NCBI GenBank assembly: GCA_963725185.1
Contig: CAVRXO010000006.1
Span: 806,001-870,000, forward strand
Length of the DNA stretch: 64,000 bases
Direction of reading: 5' to 3'
Source of the DNA: VAZQ01 sp963725185
GTDB taxonomy: Bacteria; Pseudomonadota; Alphaproteobacteria; Rhizobiales; Xanthobacteraceae
This document shows positions 47,030 to 57,026 of the stretch, in pieces. Made by a program: the position numbers and the translations under genes. The number at the start of each line of letters is the position of its first letter. Position 1 is the first letter of the stretch. The notes beneath the pieces are model-generated. The model saw only the letters and a list, made by a program, of their open reading frames with translations. It ran no database searches and was not told the DNA's origin.

Positions 47030-48864
47030 TCAGGTGTTCTGGAACTGCAGCTTCGCCAGCCGCGCGTACAGGCCGCCACCGGCGGCGAGGCGCTCGTGGG
47101 TGCCCTCCTCGACGATGCGGCCGGCCTCCATCACCAGAATTCGATCGCAGGACTGCACGGTCGCCAGCCGGTGCGCGATGACCAGCGTGGTGCGCTCCTG
47201 CATCAGATGCTCGAGCGCCGCCTTGACCAGCGTTTCGCTTTCGGCATCGAGCGATGAGGTCGCCTCGTCGAGCAACAGGAGCGGGGCGTCGCGCAGGATG
47301 GCGCGCGCGATCGCGATGCGCTGGCGCTGGCCGCCGGAAAGCGTCACGCCGCGCTCGCCCACCAGGGCGTCGAAGCCCAGCGGCAGCCGGTGGATGAACT
47401 CGGAGGCGAGCGCGAGATCGGCCGCCTGCGCGACCTCGGCATCGCTCGCCTGCGGGCGCCCGAACCGGATGTTGTCGCGGATCGTTCCCCGAACACGACC
47501 GCGTCTTGCGGCACCAGGGCGATCCTTTGGCGCAGCGCGAATGGATCCGCCTTGGTCAGCGGCACGCCATCGAACGTGACGGTGCCGGAGGAGGGATCGT
47601 AGAATCGCAGCAGCAGGTGAAAGATCGTGCTCTTGCCGGCGCCCGAGGGGCCGACAAGGGCGACTTTCTCGCCGCGCCGCACGCGCAGCGAGATGCCGTC
47701 GAGCACGCGCACGTCCGGCCGCGCCGGATAGGAAAAACCGACGGTCTGAAACTCCACTTCGCCGCGCGCCGGCACCGGCAGCCCGACCGGCTGCGCGGGG
47801 CACTCGATCGCGGGCTTGATCGCCAGGATCTCGAACAGGCGCTCGGCGGCGCCCGAGGCGGCCGCGACTTCGCCGCCGACCTGGGAAAGCTCGCCCAGGC
47901 CGCCGGCCGCCAGCACCGCGAACAGCAGGAACTGCGACAGCCGCCCCGGCGTGATCGTGCCGGCCAGCACGTCCTGGGCGCCGACCCACAGCACCACCAC
48001 AACGCTGGCGAAGACCAGGAATATCGCGATGGCGGTGAGGATCGCACGCGCGCGGGTCGACAGGACGGCGGCCCGGAAGGCGTGCTCGACCGCCTGCCGA
48101 AACCGACCGATCGCCAGCGTCTCGTTGGTGAAGGCCTGCAGGATGCGGATGGCGCTGATCAATTCGGACACATAGGCCGACGCCTCCGCCAGCGCATCCT
48201 GCGCCAAGCGCGAACGTTGGCGCACCGAGCGCCCGAACCCATAAAGCGGCAGCACGATCAAAGGAATGGCGGCGAGCACATAGGCCGACAGGCTCGGGCT
48301 CGTGATCACCATCATGATCGAGGCGCCCACAAACAGGACCAGGTTGCGCAACGCGACCGAAACCGAGGATCCGACCGCGGCCTTGATCTGGGTGGTATCG
48401 GCGGTGAGCCGCGAAACCATCTCGCCGGTCTTGGCCTCGTCGAAGAAGGCCGAGGAGAGCGAGGTCAGATGGGCGAAAACCTCGCCGCGCAGGTCGGCGA
48501 CGATGCGCTCGCCGAGCGTGGTGACGAGGTAAAACCGCATGGCGCTGGCGAGCGCGAGCAAGCCCACGACGGCGATCATCACCGAGAAATAGCTGTTGAT
48601 CAGGTGCGCGCCTTCGCTGGTGAAACCGAAGTCGATCATGCGTCGAACCGCGATCGGCACCGCCAATGTGGCGAGCGCCGCCAGGACGAGCGCGCAGATG
48701 GCCGCGGTGGCGCGCCCGCGGTAGCGCCAGACATAGGGCGCGAGCGAAAGCAGCGGCCGCAGCTTGGCCTTGCGGGGGGGCGGTGCCGCCGCGGCCGGCG
48801 CCTCCGCGGGCGCTGGCGCAATGGCTTGCGGCGGACGCGCCGCGGGTCTCTCAACCACATTCAT
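47030..48864 (-). CDS. ABC transporter, fused permease and ATPase (MsbA/LmrA-like), frame broken once
   Basis: An inner-membrane exporter half-transporter. After a Pro/Ala-rich leader, six transmembrane helices span about 60-330. The ATPase has Walker A LVGPSGAGKSTIFHLLLRF, Q-loop LVPQDAVVF, signature LSGGQRQRIAIARAIL and Walker B LLLLDEATSSLD. At 47487-47490 a run of four C (plus strand) should be five: VVFG is followed by GTIRDNIRFGRPQ only in the next frame. With that base added the protein has 611 residues. ATG 48864 starts MNVVERP. The family includes lipid A flippase MsbA and drug exporters; the substrate is not decidable. Confidence 0.92.
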
Positions 48865-48988
48865 GGGACGCACGACCTCCCGGTCCGGTCTTATCACCGG
48901 TCAACGCTGATCACGGGGCCCGGACCGGCAGGCCCTAGGGCGAGGCCTTAGGGCGGATCGGCTCGACAATGCCCGCTTGGCCCATCGC

Positions 48989-49020
48989 TGGCAATTGGCA
49001 CCAATTGCCACCAATTGCCA
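48989..49020. promoter_or_regulatory. Palindromic operator-like site upstream of rpmE
   Basis: TGGCAATTGG (48989-48998), two bases, then its exact inverse CCAATTGCCA (49001-49010), which is repeated once more in tandem (49011-49020). It lies in the divergent space between the ABC exporter gene and rpmE, about 100 bases before the L31 start. No known Zur or other box was recognised. Confidence 0.45.
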
Positions 49021-49121
49021 CGCTGCCTTGTTTCCCGCGACGGCCTGCGGTATAGAGCCGCCACTTCTCATCAATCAACCAGAACTTCAGTGCCGGCCAT
49101 GCCGCGCGGGACGATAGAGCC

Positions 49122-49349
49122 ATGAAACCCGATACCCATCCCGATTATCACAGCGTCAAGGTGGTGATGACCGACGGCACCGAATTCACCACCCGGACCA
49201 CCTGGGGCAAGCCGGGCGACACGCTGCGGCTCGATATCGACCCGAAGTCGCATCCGGCCTGGACCGGTGGTCAGCAGCAATTGCTCGACCGCGGCGGCCG
49301 GCTGTCGCGCTTCCAGAAGAAGTTCTCGGGCTTCCTCAAGAAGGAATAG
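49122..49349 (+). CDS. rpmE: 50S ribosomal protein L31
   Basis: A 75-residue ribosomal protein. It opens MKPDTHPDYHSVKVVMTDGTEF and ends with the LSRFQKKFSGFLKK segment of L31. The zinc-binding CxxC pairs of C+ L31 are absent (no Cys at all), so this is the C-minus alphaproteobacterial form in which the loop GQQQLLDRGGRLSRF replaces the ribbon. It stands alone on the plus strand, divergent from the ABC exporter. Confidence 0.95.
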   Translation: MKPDTHPDYHSVKVVMTDGTEFTTRTTWGKPGDTLRLDIDPKSHPAWTGGQQQLLDRGGRLSRFQKKFSGFLKKE

Positions 49350-49406
49350 AGCCGTTCCGGGACGGGCGCCCGCGCAGAACCGGCGGCTGCCCGCTCGCCG
49401 CGGCGC

Positions 49407-49931
49407 TCAGATATCATCCGTCTCGAACGCGGCCTTGAGCAGACCGAGCTGCCGCTCCACCGGGTTGCTGCGGTTGTTGAGGGTCAAGTCCGGTCGTGCA
49501 TGCATGGTCGCATCAAGCCGGCGGATGTCGGCCTGCAGCGTCTTGGAACGCGCGATCAGGCCGCGCAGCGGCTCGGGCAGGAGCTTGATGCTGTCCTCGC
49601 TGCCCGCCTCGGCGCCCGCCAGCTTGACCTTGGTCTTCTCCTTGTTGGCCTGGGCCAGCGACATTTCGCCTTCCTTGACGGCACGATGCAACAGCAGCCA
49701 GGACGCCAGCTGCATGAGGCGCGTCGTCAGCCGCATGCTCTCGGTCGCATAGGCGAGCGCCGCCATCCGTTCGAGCTTCTTGGATTCCTTGCGGCCGGGC
49801 CCGTCGAGATAGCTCGCCGTCTCCTCGACCAGCGCCATTCCGTCGCGGAACAGGTCGGCAAAGACCTGCGAATTCGCGAGCCGTTCGCCGAAGGAAACGG
49901 GCCCTGCCTCGTTGACCAACTGTTCGGACAT
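49407..49931 (-). CDS. DUF1465-family protein, 174 aa
   Basis: A cytosolic, mostly helical protein of a family restricted to alphaproteobacteria (DUF1465). Recognisable wording includes SFGERLANSQVFADLFRDGM, YLDGPGRKESKKLERMAALA and ESMRLTTRLMQLASWLLLHRA. In Caulobacter and relatives members of this family are studied in connection with cell-cycle control, but no activity can be read here. It is convergent with rpmE (57 bases between stops). Confidence 0.82.
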   Translation of the reverse strand: MSEQLVNEAGPVSFGERLANSQVFADLFRDGMALVEETASYLDGPGRKESKKLERMAALAYATESMRLTTRLMQLASWLLLHRAVKEGEMSLAQANKEKTKVKLAGAEAGSEDSIKLLPEPLRGLIARSKTLQADIRRLDATMHARPDLTLNNRSNPVERQLGLLKAAFETDDI

Positions 49932-50273
49932 CTACGCCTCACACTTCAACGCAACTGACAGTTTCTTAATGGTGCGCCAGCCACCCACCCGGCGAGACGC
50001 AGCATTGCGCAGCTTAAGGCCCGATGTCCAGCGCCCGCGCAACGAAGATTGAGACATAGTTGCCGCGCGGCCACGCTCGCCGTCAGCGACCGCGGCGCCT
50101 CTTCCGGGCGATCCGGGCGCACCCGAGCACGCCCCAACTGGACCACACCGCCAGCAAGATCAATGCCTTGCTTCAATTCCACGGCAGCGCAATGGAGAAT
50201 GCTGGGTCGTGGTACCCGTGCCGGCAACCGCCCGCTTGCAGGCGGGGCCGGACCTGGCCCGAAACGGGCCGGC
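49932..50273. other. Noncoding stretch between the DUF1465 and DUF1192 genes
   Basis: Nearly 350 bases without a gene I can support; all open frames here are short and composition-driven. It contains GC-rich hairpins such as GGCCCGAAACGGGCC (50257-50271). It should include the promoter of the leftward DUF1465 gene. Confidence 0.4.
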
Positions 50274-50303
50274 AAAAAAAGGAGCCGCCGTTTCCGGCGG
50301 CTC
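50274..50303 (-). terminator. Rho-independent terminator after the DUF1192 gene
   Basis: A 9-bp perfect stem GAGCCGCCG/CGGCGGCTC (50282-50303, 4-base loop) followed on the minus strand by CT7 (A run at 50274-50280). It lies 175 bases after the DUF1192 stop, at the end of that leftward transcript. Confidence 0.88.
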
Positions 50304-50477
50304 AAAGGTTAACAGGGAGGCGTCAAACAGAGTGGACAGGAGCCACTCGATGTCCAGAAGTATGGACGACATGACTAATGATCGAGAAAGCTTAACGAGG
50401 AATTAAGATATCGAAGAAATTTTGCTTGGGCAGCCGGCAGCCCTTGGTTTGCCGATCGAAAACGGGCCAGCGGGCGC

Positions 50478-50672
50478 TCACTTCTTGAAGAACTGATCGG
50501 CGGTTTGGCGGGAGGCCTGCTTCCTGGTCTTGTCGGCCTCGAGCCGGGCAATCTCGCCCCGCAGCAAGACGATGCGCTCGTCGAGCTCCCTGACCGAAAG
50601 CAATGAAAGATCCTGTCCGATCTCGTGGGAGATCTTCTTTTTCGGCCGGTCGTCGTCGTCGATCGCTGCCAT
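50478..50672 (-). CDS. DUF1192-family small protein, 64 aa
   Basis: A small alphaproteobacterial protein of unknown function. It has a short acidic-to-basic N-terminus (MAAIDDDDRPKKK), then a conserved helix LSLLSVRELDERIVLLRGEI and ARLEADKTRKQASRQTADQ coiled coil ending FFKK. The start ATG 50672 gives the family length; the frame extends further to a region of tandem repeats. A strong terminator follows after 175 bases. It is divergent from the quinone oxidoreductase gene. Confidence 0.8.
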   Translation of the reverse strand: MAAIDDDDRPKKKISHEIGQDLSLLSVRELDERIVLLRGEIARLEADKTRKQASRQTADQFFKK

Positions 50673-50711
50673 GACGGGCTCCGCGACCGCAACCATAACG
50701 GCCGGCTTCCC

Positions 50712-50776
50712 GGTTGTCACATTGATCGCGGTTGTCACAGGGGACTTGGCCCACTAGTAAATTGGCCCACTAGTAA
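50712..50776. promoter_or_regulatory. Two direct-repeat pairs in the DUF1192/quinone oxidoreductase divergent region
   Basis: GGTTGTCACA occurs at 50712-50721 and 50730-50739 (18-base period), and TTGGCCCACTAGTAA occurs at 50746-50760 and again at 50762-50776 (16-base period, one base between copies). The pairs sit between two divergent starts and could be operators or short tandem duplications. Confidence 0.45.
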
Positions 50777-50816
50777 AAGTGACGCTGCCGCCAAGCGTCT
50801 ACAAGTGGACCACCCC

Positions 50817-51815
50817 ATGAGCACGGTTCCGGCCCGCATGACCGCCATCGTGATCCGCTCGCCGGGGGGGCCGGAGGTGCTGGTGCCGCAGGAGCGGCCG
50901 GTGCCGGTGCTGGGCGAGCACGAGGTGCTGGTGAAAGTCGCCGCCGCCGGCGTCAACCGGCCGGACGTGATGCAGCGCAAGGGCCTCTATCCGCCTCCGC
51001 CCGGCGCCACCGACATTCCGGGCCTCGAGATCGCCGGCGAAGTGGTTGCGCTCGGCCCCAAGGTCGAGCGCTGGAAGCCGGGCGACAAGGTCATGGGGCT
51101 GGTGGTCGGAGGCGGCTATGCGCAGTTCTGCCCGGTCCATGAAGGTCTCGCTCTGCCGATCCCGGCGAACCTGTCGCTGATCGAGGCGGCGGCGCTTCCG
51201 GAGACGTTATTCACGGTCTGGCACAACGTCTTCGAGCGCGGCGCCCTCAAGGCCGGCGAGACCTTGCTGGTGCACGGCGGCTCATCGGGCATCGGCACGG
51301 TCGCCATCCAGCTCGCCAAAGCCAACGGCGCGCGCGCGATCACCACGGCCGGCACGGCGGAGAAATGCCAGGCCTGCCGCCGGCTCGGCGCCGACGTCGC
51401 CATTAACTACAAGGACGAAGACTTCGTGGCCGCCACCAAGGCCGCCACGAAGGGGCGAGGCGCCGATGTTATTCTCGACATGGTCGGAGGCGACTACATC
51501 GAGCGCAACTACGAGGCCGCCGCAATCGAGGGGCGCGTGGTGCAGATCGCCTTTCAGGGCAGCCCGAAGGCCACGGTCGATTTCCGCCGCATCATGCTCA
51601 AGCGCCTGACCCATACCGGCTCGACGCTGCGCGCCCGCGCGGTCGAGGACAAAGCCGCGATCGCGCGCGCGGTCGAGCAACACGTCCTGCCGTTGATCGC
51701 CGCCGGCCGGATGAAGCCCGTCATCGACAGCACGTTTGCGCTCGGTGAGGCTGCTGCGGCGCATGCGCGGATGGAGACGAGCGCTCATATCGGCAAGATC
51801 GTGCTGACCCTGTGA
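50817..51815 (+). CDS. NAD(P)H quinone oxidoreductase (zinc-less MDR family), 332 aa
   Basis: A cytosolic medium-chain dehydrogenase/reductase of the quinone oxidoreductase/PIG3 branch. The GroES-like N-terminal domain has LVKVAAAGVNRPDVMQRKGL and PGLEIAGEVVALG; the Rossmann domain has the dinucleotide loop LLVHGGSSGIGTVAIQLAKA (about 145-164) and the NADPH-type RRLGADVAINYKDEDF. No catalytic zinc ligands are present. PIG3-like members reduce o-quinones and aromatic substrates; the natural substrate is unknown. The ATG at 50817 is out of the direct-repeat region, which may regulate it. Confidence 0.92.
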   Translation: MSTVPARMTAIVIRSPGGPEVLVPQERPVPVLGEHEVLVKVAAAGVNRPDVMQRKGLYPPPPGATDIPGLEIAGEVVALGPKVERWKPGDKVMGLVVGGGYAQFCPVHEGLALPIPANLSLIEAAALPETLFTVWHNVFERGALKAGETLLVHGGSSGIGTVAIQLAKANGARAITTAGTAEKCQACRRLGADVAINYKDEDFVAATKAATKGRGADVILDMVGGDYIERNYEAAAIEGRVVQIAFQGSPKATVDFRRIMLKRLTHTGSTLRARAVEDKAAIARAVEQHVLPLIAAGRMKPVIDSTFALGEAAAAHARMETSAHIGKIVLTL

Positions 51816-51969
51816 ACCGTGCAGGCACTCATGAGATCCGTGGGTTTCGCGCGCGCCTGCGCGGCTTCGCGCGCGATGCCAGGCGGGCGGGCCGCAAAGC
51901 CGCACGCGGCCTGGCCGCGCGGCCGCCAAGTGGCGCGGCCACCGAGTGCCGGGCCGCGAAATCGACGTA

Positions 51970-54900
51970 ATGTTGGATAGCAGTGAGGCCGCGCTCGTCC
52001 CGGCGCCGATCGGCCGCGCGGGCGAGTTCGGCTGGGCTCTTGCCTATCGGGCTCTCGCATTTGGAGATCGTCGTTTGGGTTTCGTCCGCGTCGCCGCTCG
52101 GCTGGCGATCGTCACGATCGTCACGATCGCCACGGTCGGCGCGATCGTTTTGGCCGGCGCCCCGCCCGCCGGCGCGGTCGAGGCGGTCAACGTGCCGCAG
52201 GATGCCGCCGCACTCGATCTGACGGCCGCGGTCGAGCGCCATCGCACCGACACCGACCGCCTGCTGGTATCGGCCGCGCCCGGGGCCCGACGGCATCGTG
52301 CAGCGCATGGACGTGCGCGCGCGCGAGGGCAATACCAACTGGGCGGTGTTCGCGCTCACCAATACGGGCAACGAGCAGCTCGAGCGCCTGATCGTCGTTC
52401 CGCACTACCGCATGGTGGGCTCCGGCCTGCTGTGGCCCGATCTCGGCCTCTCGCGCGTCGTCAGCATCACCAGCGAGCGGCGACCGGCCGGACCGCCAGG
52501 ACAGCGCCACCGCGGATATTTTTCGCATCACGCTCGATCCCGGCAGCGTCATGACCTACGTGATGGAGCTGCGCACCGACAAGCTGACGCAGCTCTATCT
52601 TTGGGAGCCCGACGCCTACAAGGACAAGATCAACAGCATCACCTTGTTCTACGGCATCGTGATCGGGATCGCCGGATTGCTGGCGCTGTTCCTGACCATC
52701 CTGTTCGTGGTGAAGGGCAGCGTGATGTTTCCGGCGGCCGCGGCGCTGGGCTGGGCGGTGCTGGTCTATATCGGCATCGACTTCGGCTTCTGGGGCAAGG
52801 TCTTCGAGATCTCGGCGGATGCCGAACGGGTCTGGCGGGCGGCCGGCGAAGCCATCCTGGCCGCCACCCTCTTGGTGTTCCTGTTCGCCTATCTCAATCT
52901 CAATCGCTGGCACGTGCGCTATTCGCACATCACGCTGGGCTGGCTCGCCTTTCTGGGCGCCCTGGTCGCGGTGGCGTTGTTTGATCCGGCGGTCGCCTCC
53001 GGCATCGCGCGTTTGTCGCTGCTGGCGGTCGCGGTGCTCGGCTTCGGGCTGGTCGTCTATCTTTCGTTCCACGGCTACGATCGCGCCGTTCTGCTCATTC
53101 CGACCTGGCTCCTGCTGGTGGTGTGGGTGATCGCGGCGGGTTTCGCGGTGACCGGGGTCTTGACCAACGACATCGTGGCCCCGGCGCTGCTCGGCGGCCT
53201 GGTTCTGATCGTCATGCTGATCGGCTTCACGGTGATGCAGCATGCCTTCGCGGGCGGGATCACCCATGGCATCGTCACCGACGTGGAGCGTCGGGCATTG
53301 GCGCTCACCGGCTCCGGCGACATGATCTGGGATTGGGATGTGTCCTCCGACAAGGTGTTCACCAGCCCGGAAACCGAAGCCCTGCTGGGGCTCAGGCGCG
53401 GCACGCTGGAAGGATCGGCCGCGCGCTGGCTCGAGGTGCTGCATCCGCTCGACCGCGATCGCTTCCGCGCCGCGCTCGACAGCGTGCTGGAGCAACGCCG
53501 CGGCCGGCTCACGCAGGACTTCCGCCTGCGCGCCCCCGACGGCCACTATCTCTGGTTCGCCTTGAAGGCGCGCCCGGTCGTGGGGTCCGACGGCGAGGTC
53601 GTGCGTATCGTGGGCACGCTCACCGACGTCACCGAGTTCAAGAATGCGGAGGAGCGCCTGCTGCACGACGCCGTGCACGACAACCTGACCGGGCTGCCCA
53701 ATCGCGAGCTGTTCATCGACCGGCTCGAAGGCGTGCTCGCCTTCTCCAAGGCCGACGCCACCATCCGCCTGACGGTGGGCGTGGTCGATCTCGATCGTTT
53801 CAAGCAAGTCAACGATTCGGTCGGGATCGCGGTCGGCGACTCGATCCTGCTGACGCTCGCCCGTCGGCTCGGCCGGCTGCTCAAGCCGCAGGATACGCTG
53901 GCGCGGCTTTCCGGCGACCAGTTCGCCTTCATCATCATGTCGGAAAAGGAATCCGACCGCATCATCGCCTTCGTGGAGACGCTGCGGCGCGCGCTGCGGG
54001 CGCCGATCACCTTCAACGACCGGGAGATCTTCGTGACCGCCTCGATCGGGATCGCGCTCGGCGACGGGCAGCCGAACAAGGCCGAGGAGGTGCTCAAGGA
54101 CGCCGAGCTCGCGATGTATCATGCCAAGCGCATCGGCGGCGATCGCATCGAAGTGTTCAAGCCGTCGATGCGCGCGCGCAAGAGCGACCGGCTGACGCTG
54201 GAATTGGAGTTGCGCCGCGCGCTCGAGCGCGACGAGATCTCGATCCTCTACCAGCCGATCATCCGGCTGGAGGACCGCTCGGTTGCCGGCTTCGAGGCGC
54301 TGGCGCGCTGGGACCATCCCAAGATGGGGCGCATGTCGCCGTCCGACTTCATCGCCATCGCCGAGGAGATCGGGCTGATCGTCGACCTCGGCCTGTTCAT
54401 GCTGGAACGCACCGCCCGCCAGCTCAGCGCCTGGCAACGCGGCGCGCGCCATCGGGAGCCGATCTTCGCCAGCGTCAACGTGTCGTCGCGTCAATTGCTG
54501 CGGCAGGACCTCATTCACGATCTGCGCACCGTCATCGCGCGCTCCGGGCTCGCGCGCGGCACGCTCAAGCTCGAGCTCACCGAATCGCTGGTGATGGAGA
54601 ATCCGGAGCATGCCGCGCAGATGCTGCACCGCATCCGCGAGCTGGGCGCCGGCCTCGCCCTCGACGATTTCGGCACCGGGCATTCCTCGCTCGCCTATCT
54701 GCAGCGCTTTCCGTTCGACACGATCAAGATCGACCAGTCGTTCGTGCGGGCCAGCAGCAAGGGGACGCGGCCGGTGATCCTGCGCTCGATCATCGCGCTG
54801 GCGCACGATCTCGGCATGGAGGTGGTGGCGGAAGGCGCTGAATCGGATTCGGATGCCGTCGAGCTCTACCAGCTCGGATGCGAATTTGCCCAGGGCTTCA

Positions 54901-54977
54901 TTTTCGGCGAGCCGATGAGCGCCGACGACGCCAAGGCGCTGCTGCAGTCCGACCGGCTCGAATTGGCGAGGCAGTGA
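51970..54977 (+). CDS. Membrane sensor with PAS, GGDEF and EAL domains (frame broken twice)
   Basis: A cyclic-di-GMP signalling protein. After correction it reads: a first hydrophobic segment (AIVTIVTIATVGAIVLAG), an extracytoplasmic 7TMR-DISM-like domain (NTNWAVFALTNTGNEQLERL), about seven transmembrane helices (residues 235-435 of the corrected chain), a PAS domain (DMIWDWDVSSDKVFTSPETE), GGDEF (RLSGDQFAFI: the GGDEF signature is SGDQF, so cyclase activity is doubtful) and an EAL domain (FEALARWDHPKMGRM, DDFGTGHSSLAYL, MEVVAEGAESD) with intact catalytic residues. Extra bases lie near 52284 and 52479. Start ATG 51970 or TTG 52075. Likely a c-di-GMP phosphodiesterase. Confidence 0.88.
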
Positions 54978-55046
54978 TCAGGGAACAGCAATCAGTGGTC
55001 AGTAATCAGAAAACCGCAATCTGACTGATTACCGATCTCTGATCAC
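54974..55046. repeat. Inverted repeat between convergent EAL and yqgE genes
   Basis: GTGATCAG at the left end and CTGATCAC at the right end enclose related inner blocks (CAGTGGTCAGTAATCAG, CTGATTACCGATC). It fills the space between the two convergent stops and overlaps the EAL stop codon; a bidirectional terminator is likely. Confidence 0.55.
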
Positions 55047-55055
55047 TCATGCCTG

Positions 55056-55787
55056 CTACGCGTGCCCGGCCTCGCTCGACAGCATGCCGACCTCGATGCC
55101 GATCTTCTTCAGGGCCAGTAAGTATTTGCCCTCGGTGTCGGCACCGAAGATGAGCTCGCGATCGGCCGCGCAGTGCAGCCAGCCGTTCTGGTGAATCTCG
55201 TCCTCCAGCTGGCCCGGCGCCCAGCCCGCATAGCCGAGCGCGAGCACCGCGCTTTTCGGCCCGGCGCCGCGGGCGATCGCCTTGAGGATGTCCAGCGTCG
55301 CGGTCAGGCAGATGCCCTCGTCGATCGGCAGCGTCGAGTTCTCGATGAAGAAGTCGGCGCTGTGGAGCACGAAGCCGCGCTGGGTATCGACCGGACCGCC
55401 CTTGAGCACCTTCACGCCGCCGGCTTGGCGGGGAAGCTGGATCAGATCGGCCGGCGGCAGCACTTCGAGCTGCACCAGGAGATCGGAGAAGCTGATATGG
55501 GCCGCCGGCTGGTTGACGATGATGCCCATGGCGCCGTCCGCCGAATGGGCACACATGTAGATCACGGCACGGGCGAAACGCTCATCGCCCATGGACGGCA
55601 TCGCGATCAGCATTTGACCGTCCAAAAACCCGCGCTTGACGCCCTTGCCCGGCGCTTTCGATCTGCCGACCGGCGTCGCGCGCGGATCGGCGACGGACTT
55701 CAGCGGATCCGAGGCCGGCGTCGTCGGGCCGTTGTCCTTGCCGCCGCCTTCTTGACCGGAGGTGGCGCTCTTGCGACCAACTTTCAT
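55056..55787 (-). CDS. YqgE/AlgH family protein (UPF0301), 243 aa
   Basis: A cytosolic protein of the conserved YqgE family. After a 50-residue Lys/Gly/Pro-rich extension, the core begins FLDGQMLIAMPSMGDERFAR and contains VIYMCAHSADGAMGIIVNQP, GGPVDTQRGFVLHS and LGYAGWAPGQLEDEI, the family signatures. In Pseudomonas AlgH affects alginate and type III secretion genes, but no molecular activity is established. The basic extension is longer than in most members. ATG 55787 is the only good start. Confidence 0.92.
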   Translation of the reverse strand: MKVGRKSATSGQEGGGKDNGPTTPASDPLKSVADPRATPVGRSKAPGKGVKRGFLDGQMLIAMPSMGDERFARAVIYMCAHSADGAMGIIVNQPAAHISFSDLLVQLEVLPPADLIQLPRQAGGVKVLKGGPVDTQRGFVLHSADFFIENSTLPIDEGICLTATLDILKAIARGAGPKSAVLALGYAGWAPGQLEDEIHQNGWLHCAADRELIFGADTEGKYLLALKKIGIEVGMLSSEAGHA

Positions 55788-56012
55788 GTCGAAATGCTAC
55801 CCGATTGACCGACATTTGCAAATGCGGCGTGACGGAAAAAGTTCAACCGGCTTGCATCACAATTCTCCGCCGGATCCGATTGAAAACACGCTATGTGTCT
55901 TTTTCATGCAGTCCTGTGGCTCGCTGCGCCGGCCGGCCGATGCCGCCGATCCGGACGCCTTCACGATGAATTCAATGGCGCGCGACACATTTCACACCTA
56001 CACCCCGTTGTC

Positions 56013-56873
56013 ATGACGGTGCACAGGTTGCGCGCGCGGCGGTCAATTGCCGCAATGTTGTTGGTCACGCTCGGGCTGGCGGGTACGGTCCGTGCTCGCG
56101 CGGCCGACGATGCCTCGCCTTGGGACGGCGATGCCCGCAGCGCCATGCGACTGATCGCAGGCGCGCGGCCGTCCGGTCCGGCGCCGCTTCGCGCCGGCAT
56201 CGAGATCAGGCTCAAGCCAGGCTGGCACACTTATTGGCGTTATCCGGGCGACGCCGGCGTTCCGCCGCATTTCGACTTCGCCGGATCGCAGAATGTCAAA
56301 GCCGTCGAGGTGCTGTGGCCGGCGCCCCAAAAGATGCAGGAGGCCGGCCTCGACACCATCGGGTATGACCGCGACGTGATCCTGCCGCTGCGCGTGACGC
56401 CGCAGCAGGCGGCCAAGCCGATCACCGTGCGGGTCAAGCTCGACTACGCGATCTGCGAGAAGCTGTGCGTGCCGGCCCAGACCAAGGCTGAGCTTGTTCT
56501 CGCGGGCGGGCAGAGCGCTCAGGATGCGCGCCTCGCAGCCGCCGAAGCCCGCGTCCCCCGCAAGGTGGCACTCGGCGCGCCTTCGGCGCTCGCAATCCGC
56601 GCGGTCCGGCGTGAGGAGGGCGGCGATCGGCCGCGCGTCATTGTCGACGTGGCGGCGCCGCCGGGCGCAGCGGTCGATCTGTTTGCCGAGGGACCGACCG
56701 AGCAATGGTCCCTGCCGCTGCCGGCCGCGGTCGCCGGCGCCCCCGGCGGGCTGCAACGTTTCGCCTTCGAGCTCGACGGCGCCCCGCCCGGGGTCAAATA
56801 TGAAGGGGTCACCATCAACCTCACCGCCGTCACCGACGGCGATGCGATTGAGGTTCCGATCCATCTCGACTAA
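56013..56873 (+). CDS. Exported DsbD N-terminal-domain protein, 286 aa
   Basis: A periplasmic protein with the immunoglobulin-like DsbD alpha domain. Residues 12-35 are a signal peptide (IAAMLLVTLGLAGTVRARA). The domain core LKPGWHTYWRYPGDAGVPPH and the redox pair in YAICEKLCVPAQTKAEL (Cys-x3-Cys) follow. It lacks the transmembrane beta and thioredoxin gamma parts of full DsbD, so it must receive electrons from another protein. ATG 56013 gives the signal peptide; the upstream open frame is unsupported. It lies 153 bases before the peroxiredoxin gene on the same strand. Confidence 0.87.
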   Translation: MTVHRLRARRSIAAMLLVTLGLAGTVRARAADDASPWDGDARSAMRLIAGARPSGPAPLRAGIEIRLKPGWHTYWRYPGDAGVPPHFDFAGSQNVKAVEVLWPAPQKMQEAGLDTIGYDRDVILPLRVTPQQAAKPITVRVKLDYAICEKLCVPAQTKAELVLAGGQSAQDARLAAAEARVPRKVALGAPSALAIRAVRREEGGDRPRVIVDVAAPPGAAVDLFAEGPTEQWSLPLPAAVAGAPGGLQRFAFELDGAPPGVKYEGVTINLTAVTDGDAIEVPIHLD

Positions 56874-57026
56874 TTCCTCCGGCACGTTTGCGCTGTCGCA
56901 TTTCCGGACGGAAAACCGGAGTCCACTTTTCCTGAAAATGCTCTAATTTGTGCTGCGGTTGCCCGCAGGGTTCCGCGGCGCGACATCAAGTACGAATCCC
57001 CCCGCGAATCGAAAAGGACCTAAGTC

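Noticed and set aside
51830..51960. GC-rich palindromic stretch before the GGDEF-EAL gene as a mobile element
   Set aside because: No paired ends or transposase; only simple GCGCGC-type composition.
52467..54806. 779-codon open frame antisense to the GGDEF-EAL gene
   Set aside because: Shadow of a high-GC gene; the sense strand has intact PAS, GGDEF and EAL motifs.
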